From: Methanoregula sp.
GTDB lineage: Archaea > Halobacteriota > Methanomicrobia > Methanomicrobiales > Methanospirillaceae
Assembly (NCBI GenBank): GCA_026625165.1
Contig: CP112999.1
Span: forward strand, 744,001-808,000
Direction: 5' to 3'
DNA: 64,000 bases
Part shown: positions 44,362 through 52,989 of the stretch, in pieces
Position numbering within the stretch: position 1 is the stretch's first letter
Layout: each line of letters starts with the position of its first letter
Position numbers and translations under genes: made by a program
The notes under the pieces: generated by a model
The model's input: the letters and a program-made list of their open reading frames with translations, nothing else
The model's database searches: none
Told to the model about the DNA's origin: nothing

Positions 44362-45052
44362 TTTTTTTTAGGACCCGGCACCTTTTTTCATCGCCTGCGA
44401 TTACTTTTGTCTTTTTGTAAAAGCCGGTAAAAAGTCCGCTCCCGATGACCCCCGGGATCCCCACAAGGGCGGCTTCTAGTGCTTCCGGGTCACCGATCGC
44501 CCCGAAGGCACAGTCAATTTCAAAGTTGCCATTGTCGGTTATGACCGGCCCGTCTTTTTTTATCGCCTCGCGCACGACCGGCACGCCGCCCATTGATTTC
44601 AGCTTCGCCATCACCGGAGTGAGGGCAAACGGCAGTACTTCGACAGGGACCGGGGCATTCAGGCAGGGTGTCAGTTTTGATGCATCAACCACGACGATGA
44701 ACCTGCGGGCGGCGGCAGCCACGCACTTTTCCCGGGTCTGGGCAGCACCCCTGCCCTTGATCAACCGGAATTGCGGGTCGACCTGGTCGGCGCCATCGAT
44801 TGCGAGGTCGAGAACAGGGTGCTCATCAAGAGTTGTCAGCGGGATGCCGTACACCCGTGCCCGGATGGCAGTCTGGTACGAAGTCGGGACTCCGCTGATC
44901 TCAAGACCGGCCGAAATTCGTTCCTGCAGACGCTCCATCGCAAAAAAGACCGTTGAGCCCGTGCCAAGGCCGATAACCATGCCTTTCTTCACAAGGTCCG
45001 CGGCTTTATATCCTGCGGCGCGTTTGCCCGCGTTTGCTGCCTGCTTTTCCAT
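44354..45052 (-). CDS. rpiA: Ribose-5-phosphate isomerase A
   Basis: The roughly 232-residue enzyme interconverts ribose 5-phosphate and ribulose 5-phosphate. Substrate-loop GLGTGSTVFFAMERL, DGADQVDPQFRLIKGRGAA (with the catalytic-site aspartates) and the C-terminal VIAGDEKRC fit RpiA. The start at 45052 is the first family-like methionine, MEKQAANAG; upstream frame to 45187 is not homologous. A TTAATTATT box about 30 bp before it suggests a leaderless message. The gene is convergent with the winged-helix regulator. Confidence 0.95.
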   Translation of the reverse strand: MEKQAANAGKRAAGYKAADLVKKGMVIGLGTGSTVFFAMERLQERISAGLEISGVPTSYQTAIRARVYGIPLTTLDEHPVLDLAIDGADQVDPQFRLIKGRGAAQTREKCVAAAARRFIVVVDASKLTPCLNAPVPVEVLPFALTPVMAKLKSMGGVPVVREAIKKDGPVITDNGNFEIDCAFGAIGDPEALEAALVGIPGVIGSGLFTGFYKKTKVIAGDEKRCRVLKKIS

Positions 45053-45247
45053 CAATCTGATAGATATCGGTGCATGAATAATTAAGCGTGGCGTCCCGGT
45101 TCTTTCCGGACGGACTGCGGCCCGGCATGTCTCCAAAGGTACGTGGCATCCGGCAGGAAAAAAACAGGATGCGGCACGCTTCCTCACAGGAACGCGGGAA
45201 TACCTTCACACAAATGTTTATTGTGCAGGGTTTCCAAGGAGAAGACG

Positions 45248-45658
45248 ATGACAACTGTGAAGGTCCTCTCTTTAATTCTTATCATCATGCTGTCCCTCCT
45301 TGCCTGTGGCTGTACCCAGCCTGCAGCTCCCCCATCGGGCAGCAGCACCAGCTATACCGATGTGACACCGGCAGAAGCAAAGACGCTGATCGATACTCAT
45401 CCCGATCTCGTTATCATCGATGTATCGCCGTATTATGACCGCGGGCACCTGCCCGGTGCAATCAGCATTCCTGTTTCAGCCCTGTCGTCACGGCTTCCTG
45501 ATCTTGACAGAACACGACCGTACCTTGTCTATTGCCACGGTGATGCCCCGAGCATCCAGGGTGCGACCACGCTCGTCAATGCCGGTTTCTCCCCGGTTTA
45601 CCGTCTGAAAGGTAACTATGCCGCGTGGGTTTCGGCAGGGTATAAGGTGGAGATGTAA
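45248..45658 (+). CDS. Rhodanese-domain lipoprotein
   Basis: The 136-residue protein has a lipoprotein signal with lipobox LLACGC and a serine-rich spacer, and then a single rhodanese domain: YTDVTPAEAKTLID, DVSPYYDRGHLPGAISIP, and the active-site cysteine in LVYCHGDAPS. It probably handles sulfur or thiol groups on the outside of the membrane. AAGGAG precedes the ATG at 45248. It is convergent with surE (16 bp apart). Confidence 0.88.
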   Translation: MTTVKVLSLILIIMLSLLACGCTQPAAPPSGSSTSYTDVTPAEAKTLIDTHPDLVIIDVSPYYDRGHLPGAISIPVSALSSRLPDLDRTRPYLVYCHGDAPSIQGATTLVNAGFSPVYRLKGNYAAWVSAGYKVEM

Positions 45659-45674
45659 GAGCACCTCCGGCTCA

Positions 45675-46463
45675 TTATTTTTTTTCTGACAAAAGATCTT
45701 TGAGTTCCCCGTCTGCAGAAAACGCGGTGCAGTCAAGCGTTATCGGCGTGACTGAAATGTTGCCTTTGCGGATTGCGTGAACATCAGTGCCCTCCTCAGC
45801 ATCGTCGATAAGCGGCCCGTTGATCCAGTAATACGGGCGTCCGCGGGGATCAAGGCGCTGTTCAACGCCGGTCCTGAACAGTTTGTGTGCAAGGCGCGTG
45901 ATCTCATAACCGCCTTTGATGGTTGAGGGAATGTTGACGTTGATCACATCAGCGCCCGGGGGAAAACCCTCTTTGAGGACGCGGGACACGACATCGCAAA
46001 TGACCTTTTTTGCGGGTTCAAAACTCTGGCTGTGGTGCCGGGGATCATCAAACTTTTCCCCCTGGTCCTCGACCTGGAGCGAGAATGCGATCCCTTTGGT
46101 GCCCTGGTTGGAGGCTTCCAGGGCTGCACCGACAGTTCCCGAGGTCATGATTGACTCAAAAGAAAGGTTCTCCCCGATGTTCACCCCGCTCACGACCAGC
46201 GTCGGGTTTAGTTTTAACGCGTAGAGCCCGATGATGACCGCATCGGTCGGTTTTCCTGCGACCGCATATGCCGGGTTCCCGTTGATCATCACCTTGTTTG
46301 CCCGTATCGGTTCGAAGATGGAAATTGACCTGCCGACTGCGCTCTGCTGGGTCGCCGGTGCAACTACGGTCACGTCAGCAATGCCGGACAGCGCTTCGTA
46401 CGCCGCCCAGATGCCCACCGAGTTGACGCCATCATCGTTGGTCAGCAGGATCGAGTCTCTCAT
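45675..46463 (-). CDS. surE: 5'-nucleotidase SurE
   Basis: The roughly 262-residue metal phosphatase removes phosphate from nucleoside monophosphates. It shows the SurE metal site ILLTNDDGVNS near the N-terminus, VVAPATQQSAVGRSI, and the serine-loop SGVNIGENL with MTSGTVGAALEA. The ATG at 46463 has AGAGGATGA at good distance, which decides it against 46484. It is divergent from mfnD (80 bp apart). Confidence 0.95.
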   Translation of the reverse strand: MRDSILLTNDDGVNSVGIWAAYEALSGIADVTVVAPATQQSAVGRSISIFEPIRANKVMINGNPAYAVAGKPTDAVIIGLYALKLNPTLVVSGVNIGENLSFESIMTSGTVGAALEASNQGTKGIAFSLQVEDQGEKFDDPRHHSQSFEPAKKVICDVVSRVLKEGFPPGADVINVNIPSTIKGGYEITRLAHKLFRTGVEQRLDPRGRPYYWINGPLIDDAEEGTDVHAIRKGNISVTPITLDCTAFSADGELKDLLSEKK

Positions 46464-46543
46464 GCTCATCCTCTTTGCACGCACCCTTCAAATAATTCAC
46501 CGATCCGTCAGTCTCATCACCCTGCCAGTGCTACAGATCAGGG

Positions 46544-47431
46544 ATGAGAGCCCTGCTTGCCGAATACACGGTGTCGCACGACCCCTCCCTTGCCCCGGAG
46601 GGCGCGGCGATGCTTGCTGTCCTTTCACAGAGTTTTATCCGCTGCGGGTATGATGTCGTCAGCCCCGGGGCCGGGGATTTCGGGGATGAGATCGCCCGCC
46701 TCGCACCGTCCTGCGACGTTGGCCTTGTGATCGCACCCGACCATCTGCTGTCCCGGTATACGATGATCCTTGAACAGCACACCCACAACATCGGGTGTGG
46801 CGCCATGAGTGCCGCAGTCTGCGCGAACAAGGTGCACACGGCAAAGATCTTAAGAAGTCACGGCATCCCGGTCCCTGATGAAATGAGCACGGGAAGGCGC
46901 GTGGTCAAACCGGTGAACGGGTGCGGTGCGGCCGGTGTCCGGCTGACGGAAGAACCCACCGGACCAAAAGAGTTCGGCCAGAGGTATATCGAGGGCGAAC
47001 ACATTTCCGTCAGCCTTGTCGGGAGCAGGGTGGTGGGGGACGCGTGCATGTATTTCTCGGGTGCGCCGCCGCTCGTGCTCGCCCTGAACCGCCAGTCCAT
47101 AAATGTGGGGGATGATGGTGTATTCCATTACCTCGGCGGGGAGACACCGGTCGATCACCCGCGTCTTGCGGAGATCGCGGACTGTGCAAAAAAGACTGCC
47201 GAAGTCCTCGGCTGCCAGGGCTACTGCGGGGTTGATGTCGTTGTATCTGACCGGGTGTACGTGGTCGACGTCAATGCCCGCATCACAACAAGTCTTGTCG
47301 GGATTGCTGCGTGCATGAAAGAAGAGATCGCAGAAATTCTCGTTGCTGCCTCAAAAGGTGAGCCGCCTGCGCAGGTTCACCTGTCCGGCACTGTGAAGTT
47401 TGACAAGGCAGGGAAGGTCACGGCTGCATGA
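46544..47431 (+). CDS. mfnD: Tyramine-L-glutamate ligase MfnD (ATP-grasp)
   Basis: The 295-residue ATP-grasp enzyme fits MfnD, which joins tyramine to glutamate in methanofuran synthesis. The ATP-grasp motifs are VVKPVNGCGAAGVRL, YIEGEHISVSLVG and the metal-binding GVDVVVSDRVYVVDVNARI. It is followed by mfnF with an ATGA overlap, so both methanofuran steps are coupled. A general carbamoyl phosphate or amino-acid ligase is less likely given that neighbour. Confidence 0.9.
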   Translation: MRALLAEYTVSHDPSLAPEGAAMLAVLSQSFIRCGYDVVSPGAGDFGDEIARLAPSCDVGLVIAPDHLLSRYTMILEQHTHNIGCGAMSAAVCANKVHTAKILRSHGIPVPDEMSTGRRVVKPVNGCGAAGVRLTEEPTGPKEFGQRYIEGEHISVSLVGSRVVGDACMYFSGAPPLVLALNRQSINVGDDGVFHYLGGETPVDHPRLAEIADCAKKTAEVLGCQGYCGVDVVVSDRVYVVDVNARITTSLVGIAACMKEEIAEILVAASKGEPPAQVHLSGTVKFDKAGKVTAA

Positions 47432-48390
47432 TCGGGATTGATGTTGGCGGCGCGAACCTGAAGATCGTTGACGGTGACGGTGTCCACATCCATTATTGCC
47501 CGCTCTGGACAGGATCGCCGCTCACCAGGCTGCTCGCGCAGTACCGGAAAAAATCCAGCGAGCCGGCAGCAGTTGTCATGAGCGGCGAGCTTGCCGACTG
47601 CTTTTCTGGCAAAGCGGAAGGTATCGCATATATCATGCGTGCAGTTCAGGAGGTATTCCCGTCAGCCCTCTTTTACGGGACTGATGCAGCATTCCATGCC
47701 GTAGCCGTCCCGCAGCTTGCTGCGGCAAACTGGCTTGCTTCAGCGGATTATTTAAGAGAACAGTACCCGGATTCCGTGCTTGTGGACGTGGGGAGCACTA
47801 CGACAGATATCATCCCGCTCCCGTGTTTTGCAGACCTTAAAGGGCTGACTGACCTCAGGCGTCTCCAGAAGGGATACCTGCTTTACACCGGCATGCTGCG
47901 GACAACGCTGCCTGCCCTTGTGCGCACGTTTGATATTGACGGTACAAAGACACCGGGCAGCTCCGAATATTTTGCCATTTCTGCTGATGCCCACCTCGTG
48001 CTCGGGCATATCACGCCGGAGGAGTACTCCTGCGATACTCCTGATAAAAAGGGGAAGACTGAAAATGCGTCCCTGCGCCGGCTCTCCCGGGTGGTCTGCG
48101 CGGACTTAGAAGAGATCGGGGAGCAGAATGCAATTGGGATCGCCTCGCAGTTCTGGGACGCGCAGCGGACACTTGTCTGTGACCGGGTGCGTGCTGTCAT
48201 GAAAGAGTCCGGCGCCTCATCGGTCGTAACAGCCGGCACCGGTGCGGCGCTCTTTGCAAAGGAGCTTTCCGGCACGGATCTTTCAGATGAGATCGGCCCG
48301 TTTGCTGACGCTCTGCCTGCGTACGCTGTACGGGAAGTGGCGGCACGGGAAAATGTCCCTGAATCCCGTTCCCGTCGCGCGAAACGGTGA
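47428..48390 (+). CDS. mfnF: Methanofuran synthesis protein MfnF
   Basis: The 320-residue ASKHA-fold protein matches the enzyme that condenses the furan and glutamyl-tyramine halves of methanofuran. It opens with GIDVGGANLKIVDGDG and carries VDVGSTTTDIIPL and VVTAGTGAALFAKEL, the phosphate-binding loops of the fold. Older names call it an H4MPT-linked C1 pathway protein. It overlaps mfnD by ATGA and ends in a basic tail. Confidence 0.9.
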   Translation: MIGIDVGGANLKIVDGDGVHIHYCPLWTGSPLTRLLAQYRKKSSEPAAVVMSGELADCFSGKAEGIAYIMRAVQEVFPSALFYGTDAAFHAVAVPQLAAANWLASADYLREQYPDSVLVDVGSTTTDIIPLPCFADLKGLTDLRRLQKGYLLYTGMLRTTLPALVRTFDIDGTKTPGSSEYFAISADAHLVLGHITPEEYSCDTPDKKGKTENASLRRLSRVVCADLEEIGEQNAIGIASQFWDAQRTLVCDRVRAVMKESGASSVVTAGTGAALFAKELSGTDLSDEIGPFADALPAYAVREVAARENVPESRSRRAKR

Positions 48391-48444
48391 GACAATGAAG
48401 CAGAGGCTTATTATGCCTCCACCCTTCCCGCGGGTGTCGGCAAA

Positions 48445-48699
48445 ATGAATCGGGCATGGCTGATTGCAGGAGGTCTGTTTGCCGGCTCACTACTGCTCTC
48501 ACTCATATTCTGGATGATCGGATTACCGTTCTTTGTCGCCTTCCTCTTCCTTCCGTTTATCCCGTTCCTTTCCCGGAGCTGGCGGCTGAAGCGGTGCCCG
48601 CGATGCGGATGGGAAACCACAGGCAGCGAGCGCTTCTGCCCCTTTGATGCGGTCCCCCTCGCTGAGGCTGGTGGCGAGGGAGGAGAGGGCAACAACTGA
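48445..48699 (+). CDS. Small membrane protein with a zinc ribbon
   Basis: The 84 residues form two membrane helices (about 5-25 and 28-45) and then a zinc-ribbon-like CPRCGWETTGSERFCPFDA. The final glycine-rich tail, GGEGGEGNN, is probably disordered. It lies 54 bp after mfnF on the same strand. Its last 177 bp overlap the 3' part of the leftward zinc-ribbon gene at 48523-49143 on the opposite strand. The cysteine pattern supports this reading. Confidence 0.65.
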   Translation: MNRAWLIAGGLFAGSLLLSLIFWMIGLPFFVAFLFLPFIPFLSRSWRLKRCPRCGWETTGSERFCPFDAVPLAEAGGEGGEGNN

Positions 48700-49143
48700 C
48701 ATCGGGAGCCGGATGCCAAATACGCTGGCTGTGGCAATGGGCGGGAGCGGACGGCGCACAAAATTCCGGACACTCATCCGGTCGATGTAAATTCCAACTT
48801 TTTCAAGATATGTGGCAGTCCGCGTGAGGGGCATTGTCCCGGGCAGGGTGACGCAGAGGTCGACGACCGGTGAACCAACCCGTGTCCCCGGATAGAACGG
48901 TTCATCGGCAAAGCAGACTTTTTTGCAGTCTTTGCAAAAGAACCGTCTGACAAAAACATGGATCGGGCGGCGCCCCACCCCATCTGCCATTATCGCGAAC
49001 TGTTTCTTCTTGGTGTCATACCCGGATAATGCACCGCCACACGCCGGGCAGGCACCCCGTTCATCAAAGACCACCCCGTCGCAGGCAGATAGTGCCGTCT
49101 GTATGAGATCCGCAATCATGGGCGGGATGCGGGGGCTTTTCAC
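48523..49143 (-). CDS. Zinc-ribbon protein with transposase-like DNA-binding features
   Basis: The 206-residue protein has an N-terminal zinc ribbon, CPACGG with FFCKDCKK, and later a helical region (MPLTRTATYLEKVGIYIDRMSVRNFV) like a helix-turn-helix. It looks like the N-terminal part of a transposase, but no catalytic domain is attached. Its last 59 codons overlap 48445-48699 and become low-complexity (KERDKRKEEEGDKER), so the true 3' end may be shorter in function. No terminal inverted repeats were seen. It is divergent from fdhA. Confidence 0.6.
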   Translation of the reverse strand: MKSPRIPPMIADLIQTALSACDGVVFDERGACPACGGALSGYDTKKKQFAIMADGVGRRPIHVFVRRFFCKDCKKVCFADEPFYPGTRVGSPVVDLCVTLPGTMPLTRTATYLEKVGIYIDRMSVRNFVRRPLPPIATASVFGIRLPMSVVALSSLATSLSEGDRIKGAEALAACGFPSASRAPLQPPAPGKERDKRKEEEGDKER

Positions 49144-49331
49144 TGGCGGACACCCTCCTCTGGATTTTTCTTATGCGAAAAAGCCGGAATTTCAAGAACC
49201 ATGAACTCCACTCGCAATGAAGGTATTGAATTTCATCAGGGATGAACCCACCGCTATTCATCAATTTTTCATAAAATTTCAGAATCCTTAAATAATGTTA
49301 AGTACAGATGATTGTCGTTCGAGGTTAGAAC

Positions 49332-51392
49332 ATGGATATGAAATACGTACCAACAACATGCCCGTACTGCGGTACCGGCTGCGGCTTCAACCTTGTTGTC
49401 GTGGACAAGAAGGTTGTCGGCGTCCAGCCATGGCACCGCAATCCCGTCAACGAGGGCAAGCTCTGCCCCAAGGGGAACTACGCGCATGAGTTCATCAACA
49501 GTCCTGACCGGCTGACAAAGCCGTTAATCAAGAAAGACGGCAAGTTCGTCGAAGCAAGCTGGGACGAGGCCTACAAGCTGATCGCCGAGAAGTTCAAGAA
49601 GTACCAGGGCGAGCAGAGTGCATGCCTTGCTTCTGCACGTGTCTCCAACGAGGAGAACTACTTAATGCAGAAGTTTGCGCGTGCAGTCCTCAAGACCCCC
49701 AACATCGACCACTGCGCCCGGCTCTGCCACGCATCGACAGTTGTCGGGCTTGCCGGTGCATTCGGGTCCGGTGCAATGACCCAGTCGATCGCAGACATTG
49801 CCGAATCAAAGTGTCTTTTGATTATCGGCAGCAACACGTTTGAGACCCACCCGCTGATCGGGCGCCGCGTGATGCAGGCAAAGGCGAATGGTGCGAAAGT
49901 CATCTATGCGGATCCACGGCTCACTCCGACCGGTAAATTCGCAGACCTGTACCTGCCCTTTTACTCGGGCACAGATGTGGCCATCTTCAACTGCTTCATG
50001 CAGCAGATCATAAAGAACGGCTGGGAGAACAAGGAGTTCGTCAAGAACCGTACCAAGGATTTCGAGAAGGTCAAAGAGATCGTGATGAAGGACACCTACA
50101 GCCCGGCGAATGTCTCGAAGATCTCCGGCATTCCCGAGAAGGACCTCATCACTGCAGCAGAGTGGTTCGGGAAGTCCGGCCAGTCCGCAGTCCTTTACTC
50201 GATGGGGATCACCCAGCACACGACCGGCGTAGACAATGTCAAGTCGATTGCAAACCTCCAGATGCTGACCGGAAACCTCGGCAGGCCCGGCACCGGTATC
50301 TGCGCACTGCGTGGCCAGAACAACGTGCAGGGCGCCTGCGATATGGGAGCGCTCGCAAACGTGTACTCCGGCTACCAGGCTGTCATCGTCCCCGAGATGA
50401 AGAAGAAGATGGAGGACGCGTGGGGATGCACGATTGCCGAGGGCAAGGTCGGTCTTACCGTCACCAAGCTGATCAACACGCTCGCTGACGAACCCGGCAA
50501 GGTCAAGTGCGTCTATATCATGGGTGAGAACCCGATGATCTCCGACCCCGATCTCCACCATGTCGAGAAAGCAATGAAGAATGTCGAATTCATGGTCGTG
50601 CAGGATATCTTCCTGACCGAGACTGCGCAGTTTGCAAACGTCGTGTTGCCCGCTGCCTGCTATGCCGAGAAAGACGGCACCCAGACCAACACCGAACGCC
50701 GCGTCCAGAAGTGGCGCAAAGCCCAGGACCCGCCCGGCGAGGCAAAAGCCGACTGGCAGATCTTCTGCGAGCTGGCAAAGTACATGGGATTCGAGAAACA
50801 GTTCCCGTACAAGAGCGCGGAAGAGGTATTCACGGAGATCTCCAAGGTCACCCCGTCCTATGGTGGCATGGACTATGCACGGCTCGAAAAACCCGAAGCC
50901 CTCCACTGGCCCTGCCCCACCAAGGAACACCCGGGGACCCCGATCCTTCATAAGGAGAAGTTCACCCACCCGGACGGACTGGGCATCTTCACGCCAATCG
51001 AGTTCAAATACCCGGCTGAAGTTCCGGATAAGGACTACCCGCTCATCCTGACCACCGGGCGCTGTATCTGGCAATGGCACACCGGCACGATGACCCGCCG
51101 GTCCGAGAACCTCGAGCGCGAGGAGCCCACGGGCTGGGTCGAGATCAACACCGAGGACGCAAAAGCAATGGGCATCAAGGACAAGGAGATGGTCAAGGCA
51201 ATCACCCGCCGTGGCGAGATCACGGTTGGCGCCCGTGTCACAACGGGGATCAAGAAGGGCGAGGTATTCATCCCGTTCCACTACGTGGAGTGCGCGGCAA
51301 ACACCCTCACCAACAATGCGCTGGATCCGACTGCAGCCATCCCCGAGTTCAAGGCCTGTGCTGTGAGAATTGAGAAGATCAAGGAGGCCTGA
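49332..51392 (+). CDS. fdhA: Formate dehydrogenase catalytic subunit FdhA
   Basis: The 686-residue molybdopterin enzyme oxidises formate to CO2. Cys10, Cys13, Cys17 (CPYCGTGC) and Cys45 hold the [4Fe-4S] cluster. The metal ligand is a cysteine, Cys132 in CARLCHAST, coded by TGC; it is not selenocysteine. LRGQNNVQGACDMGA and the C-terminal cofactor domain are intact. It is followed by fdhB after 2 bp. GAGGT at 49321-49325 precedes the ATG, with a CTTAAATAA TATA-like box near 49287. Electrons pass to F420 through FdhB, or to heterodisulfide reductase in some methanogens. Confidence 0.97.
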   Translation: MDMKYVPTTCPYCGTGCGFNLVVVDKKVVGVQPWHRNPVNEGKLCPKGNYAHEFINSPDRLTKPLIKKDGKFVEASWDEAYKLIAEKFKKYQGEQSACLASARVSNEENYLMQKFARAVLKTPNIDHCARLCHASTVVGLAGAFGSGAMTQSIADIAESKCLLIIGSNTFETHPLIGRRVMQAKANGAKVIYADPRLTPTGKFADLYLPFYSGTDVAIFNCFMQQIIKNGWENKEFVKNRTKDFEKVKEIVMKDTYSPANVSKISGIPEKDLITAAEWFGKSGQSAVLYSMGITQHTTGVDNVKSIANLQMLTGNLGRPGTGICALRGQNNVQGACDMGALANVYSGYQAVIVPEMKKKMEDAWGCTIAEGKVGLTVTKLINTLADEPGKVKCVYIMGENPMISDPDLHHVEKAMKNVEFMVVQDIFLTETAQFANVVLPAACYAEKDGTQTNTERRVQKWRKAQDPPGEAKADWQIFCELAKYMGFEKQFPYKSAEEVFTEISKVTPSYGGMDYARLEKPEALHWPCPTKEHPGTPILHKEKFTHPDGLGIFTPIEFKYPAEVPDKDYPLILTTGRCIWQWHTGTMTRRSENLEREEPTGWVEINTEDAKAMGIKDKEMVKAITRRGEITVGARVTTGIKKGEVFIPFHYVECAANTLTNNALDPTAAIPEFKACAVRIEKIKEA

Positions 51393-51394
51393 CC

Positions 51395-52648
51395 ATGGCA
51401 AAGAAAGGCGATATGCTCTACGCGTGGACAAACGACGCAGAGATCAAGAAAAAGGCTGAGCTTGGCGGCGCAGTCACCGGGCTCTGGAAATACGCGCTCG
51501 AGTCCAAGATGGTGGACGCTGTCCTTGCCATCACAAAGGGAACAGACCTCTATGACGCACAACCCGTGCTGATCACCGATCCCAAGGATCTTGTGAAAAC
51601 AGCCGGCTCCCTCCACTGCGGGACGCTCCTCCTCCCCAAGCTCGTCAAGAAATACCTTGACGGGGCTGCTACGAAAAAGATCGGGGTAACTGTCAAGGGA
51701 TGCGACGCGATGGCGTTCTATGAACTCGCCAAGCGCAAGCAGATCAACCTTGACAATGTCATAATGATCGGGGTCAACTGCGGTGGATCGGTCAGCCCGG
51801 TCACCGCCCGTAAGATGATTGCCGACAAATTCGGTGTCGACCCGGACAAGGTGCACAAGGAAGAGATCGACAAGGGCCAGTTCATCATCGAGTACGAGGG
51901 AGGCCACAAGGGCATATCCATCGACGAGCTTGAGGAACAGGGCTACGGCCGCAGGTCCAACTGCCGCCGGTGCAAGATGAAAATCCCCCGCCAGGCGGAC
52001 CTTGCCTGCGGCAACTGGGGTGTCATCGGTGACAAGGCAGGCAAGGCAACCTTTGTCGAGGTCTGCAGCGAGAAGGGTGCAAACCTTGTCAACGGGGCAG
52101 TGAAAGCAGGCGTCCTCGCAACCGAGGCACCGAACCCGAAGGGGCTCGAGATGCGCGGAAAGGTCGAGGGCGCGATGATGAAGCTTGGCGACAAGTGGCG
52201 CAAGCACGATTTCGAGAGCCTTGGCGAGGGCAAGGACCGGTTAAAGAAGATCATGACCGAGACAAGCCGGTGCATCAAGTGCTACTCCTGTATCGAGGCG
52301 TGCCCGATCTGCTACTGTGTGGACTGCACCACGAAGAACCCGGCGTACGTGACCCCCGGCCAGCTGCCGCCGAACTTCATGTTCCACCTCATCCGCTTTG
52401 CCCACATTGCGGACAGTTGTGTCAACTGCGGCCAGTGCCAGGAACTCTGCCCTGCCGAGATACCCAACGCATTGTTCATGCACGCCCAGCAGGTCGAACT
52501 CGAGAAGATGTTCGGCCATGTGCCGGGCACCGACATGAAACTCCCGCTCCTTGCACTCGTTGAGGAGAAAGCGGAACGCGAACGCCTGCACAACACCGGC
52601 AGCGACATGATCTACGAGAACGTGTTCAACCCCGTGCCAAAACACTAA
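51395..52648 (+). CDS. fdhB: Formate dehydrogenase beta subunit FdhB (F420-reducing)
   Basis: The 417-residue subunit has an FrhB-like F420/FAD region in the first 290 residues (GCDAMAFYEL, GVNCGGSVSPVTA, RRSNCRRCKMKIPRQADLAC split across about 180-200). Two [4Fe-4S] sites follow, CIKCYSCIEACPICYC and CVNCGQCQELCPAEIP. It moves electrons from FdhA to F420. It is coupled to fdhA by 2 bp and followed by a T-rich end. Confidence 0.97.
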   Translation: MAKKGDMLYAWTNDAEIKKKAELGGAVTGLWKYALESKMVDAVLAITKGTDLYDAQPVLITDPKDLVKTAGSLHCGTLLLPKLVKKYLDGAATKKIGVTVKGCDAMAFYELAKRKQINLDNVIMIGVNCGGSVSPVTARKMIADKFGVDPDKVHKEEIDKGQFIIEYEGGHKGISIDELEEQGYGRRSNCRRCKMKIPRQADLACGNWGVIGDKAGKATFVEVCSEKGANLVNGAVKAGVLATEAPNPKGLEMRGKVEGAMMKLGDKWRKHDFESLGEGKDRLKKIMTETSRCIKCYSCIEACPICYCVDCTTKNPAYVTPGQLPPNFMFHLIRFAHIADSCVNCGQCQELCPAEIPNALFMHAQQVELEKMFGHVPGTDMKLPLLALVEEKAERERLHNTGSDMIYENVFNPVPKH

Positions 52649-52989
52649 ATAACCCTTTTTTTGTATTATTTTTAATTTTGATAGGCAATTTGTAAACTAT
52701 TCTTCATTTGCGCGCATCTAATCTTCTGGATTTATTTAAATACCACGACATGCCCGAAGACTGTCTGCCGGGATCATTTCGTGATAAAATTTCATTATTT
52801 TTTAAAAAATTAATGCAAACTGTTTAACATATTTCTTTACCAGTACACCAAAATATCACAATAAAAGTCCCGTTCACAGAAACAATCCGATAATTATTAA
52901 TATTCCCATTAAAGATTTTTATTTGGCCTATACACAATTGATTTAATATGTTGCTGGTATAGGTGGACGTTTCAGAGGTGTGTAAAAAA
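52649..52989. other. fdhB-fdhC intergenic region: T-tracts and leader
   Basis: No gene is seen in this 341-bp AT-rich stretch. A T7 run at 52656-52662 and further T-runs to 52680 form a probable end for fdhAB. TATA-like boxes occur at about 52731-52742 and 52912-52920, so fdhC may have its own promoter with a leader. The ribosome-binding site GAGGTG lies at 52975-52980. An intergenic gap of this size within the fdh locus suggests separate control of the transporter. Confidence 0.5.

Noticed and set aside
48395-48448. A 17-codon frame ending on the next start by ATGA overlap
   Set aside because: It is too short to judge and its codons look random; a leader peptide is possible but unsupported.
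49725-49730. Selenocysteine in FdhA
   Set aside because: The codon at the metal-ligand position is TGC, not TGA.
49806-51431. A 541-codon leftward open frame opposite fdhA
   Set aside because: It is antisense to a clearly homologous fdhA, lacks family motifs, and arises from GC-rich codon positions.
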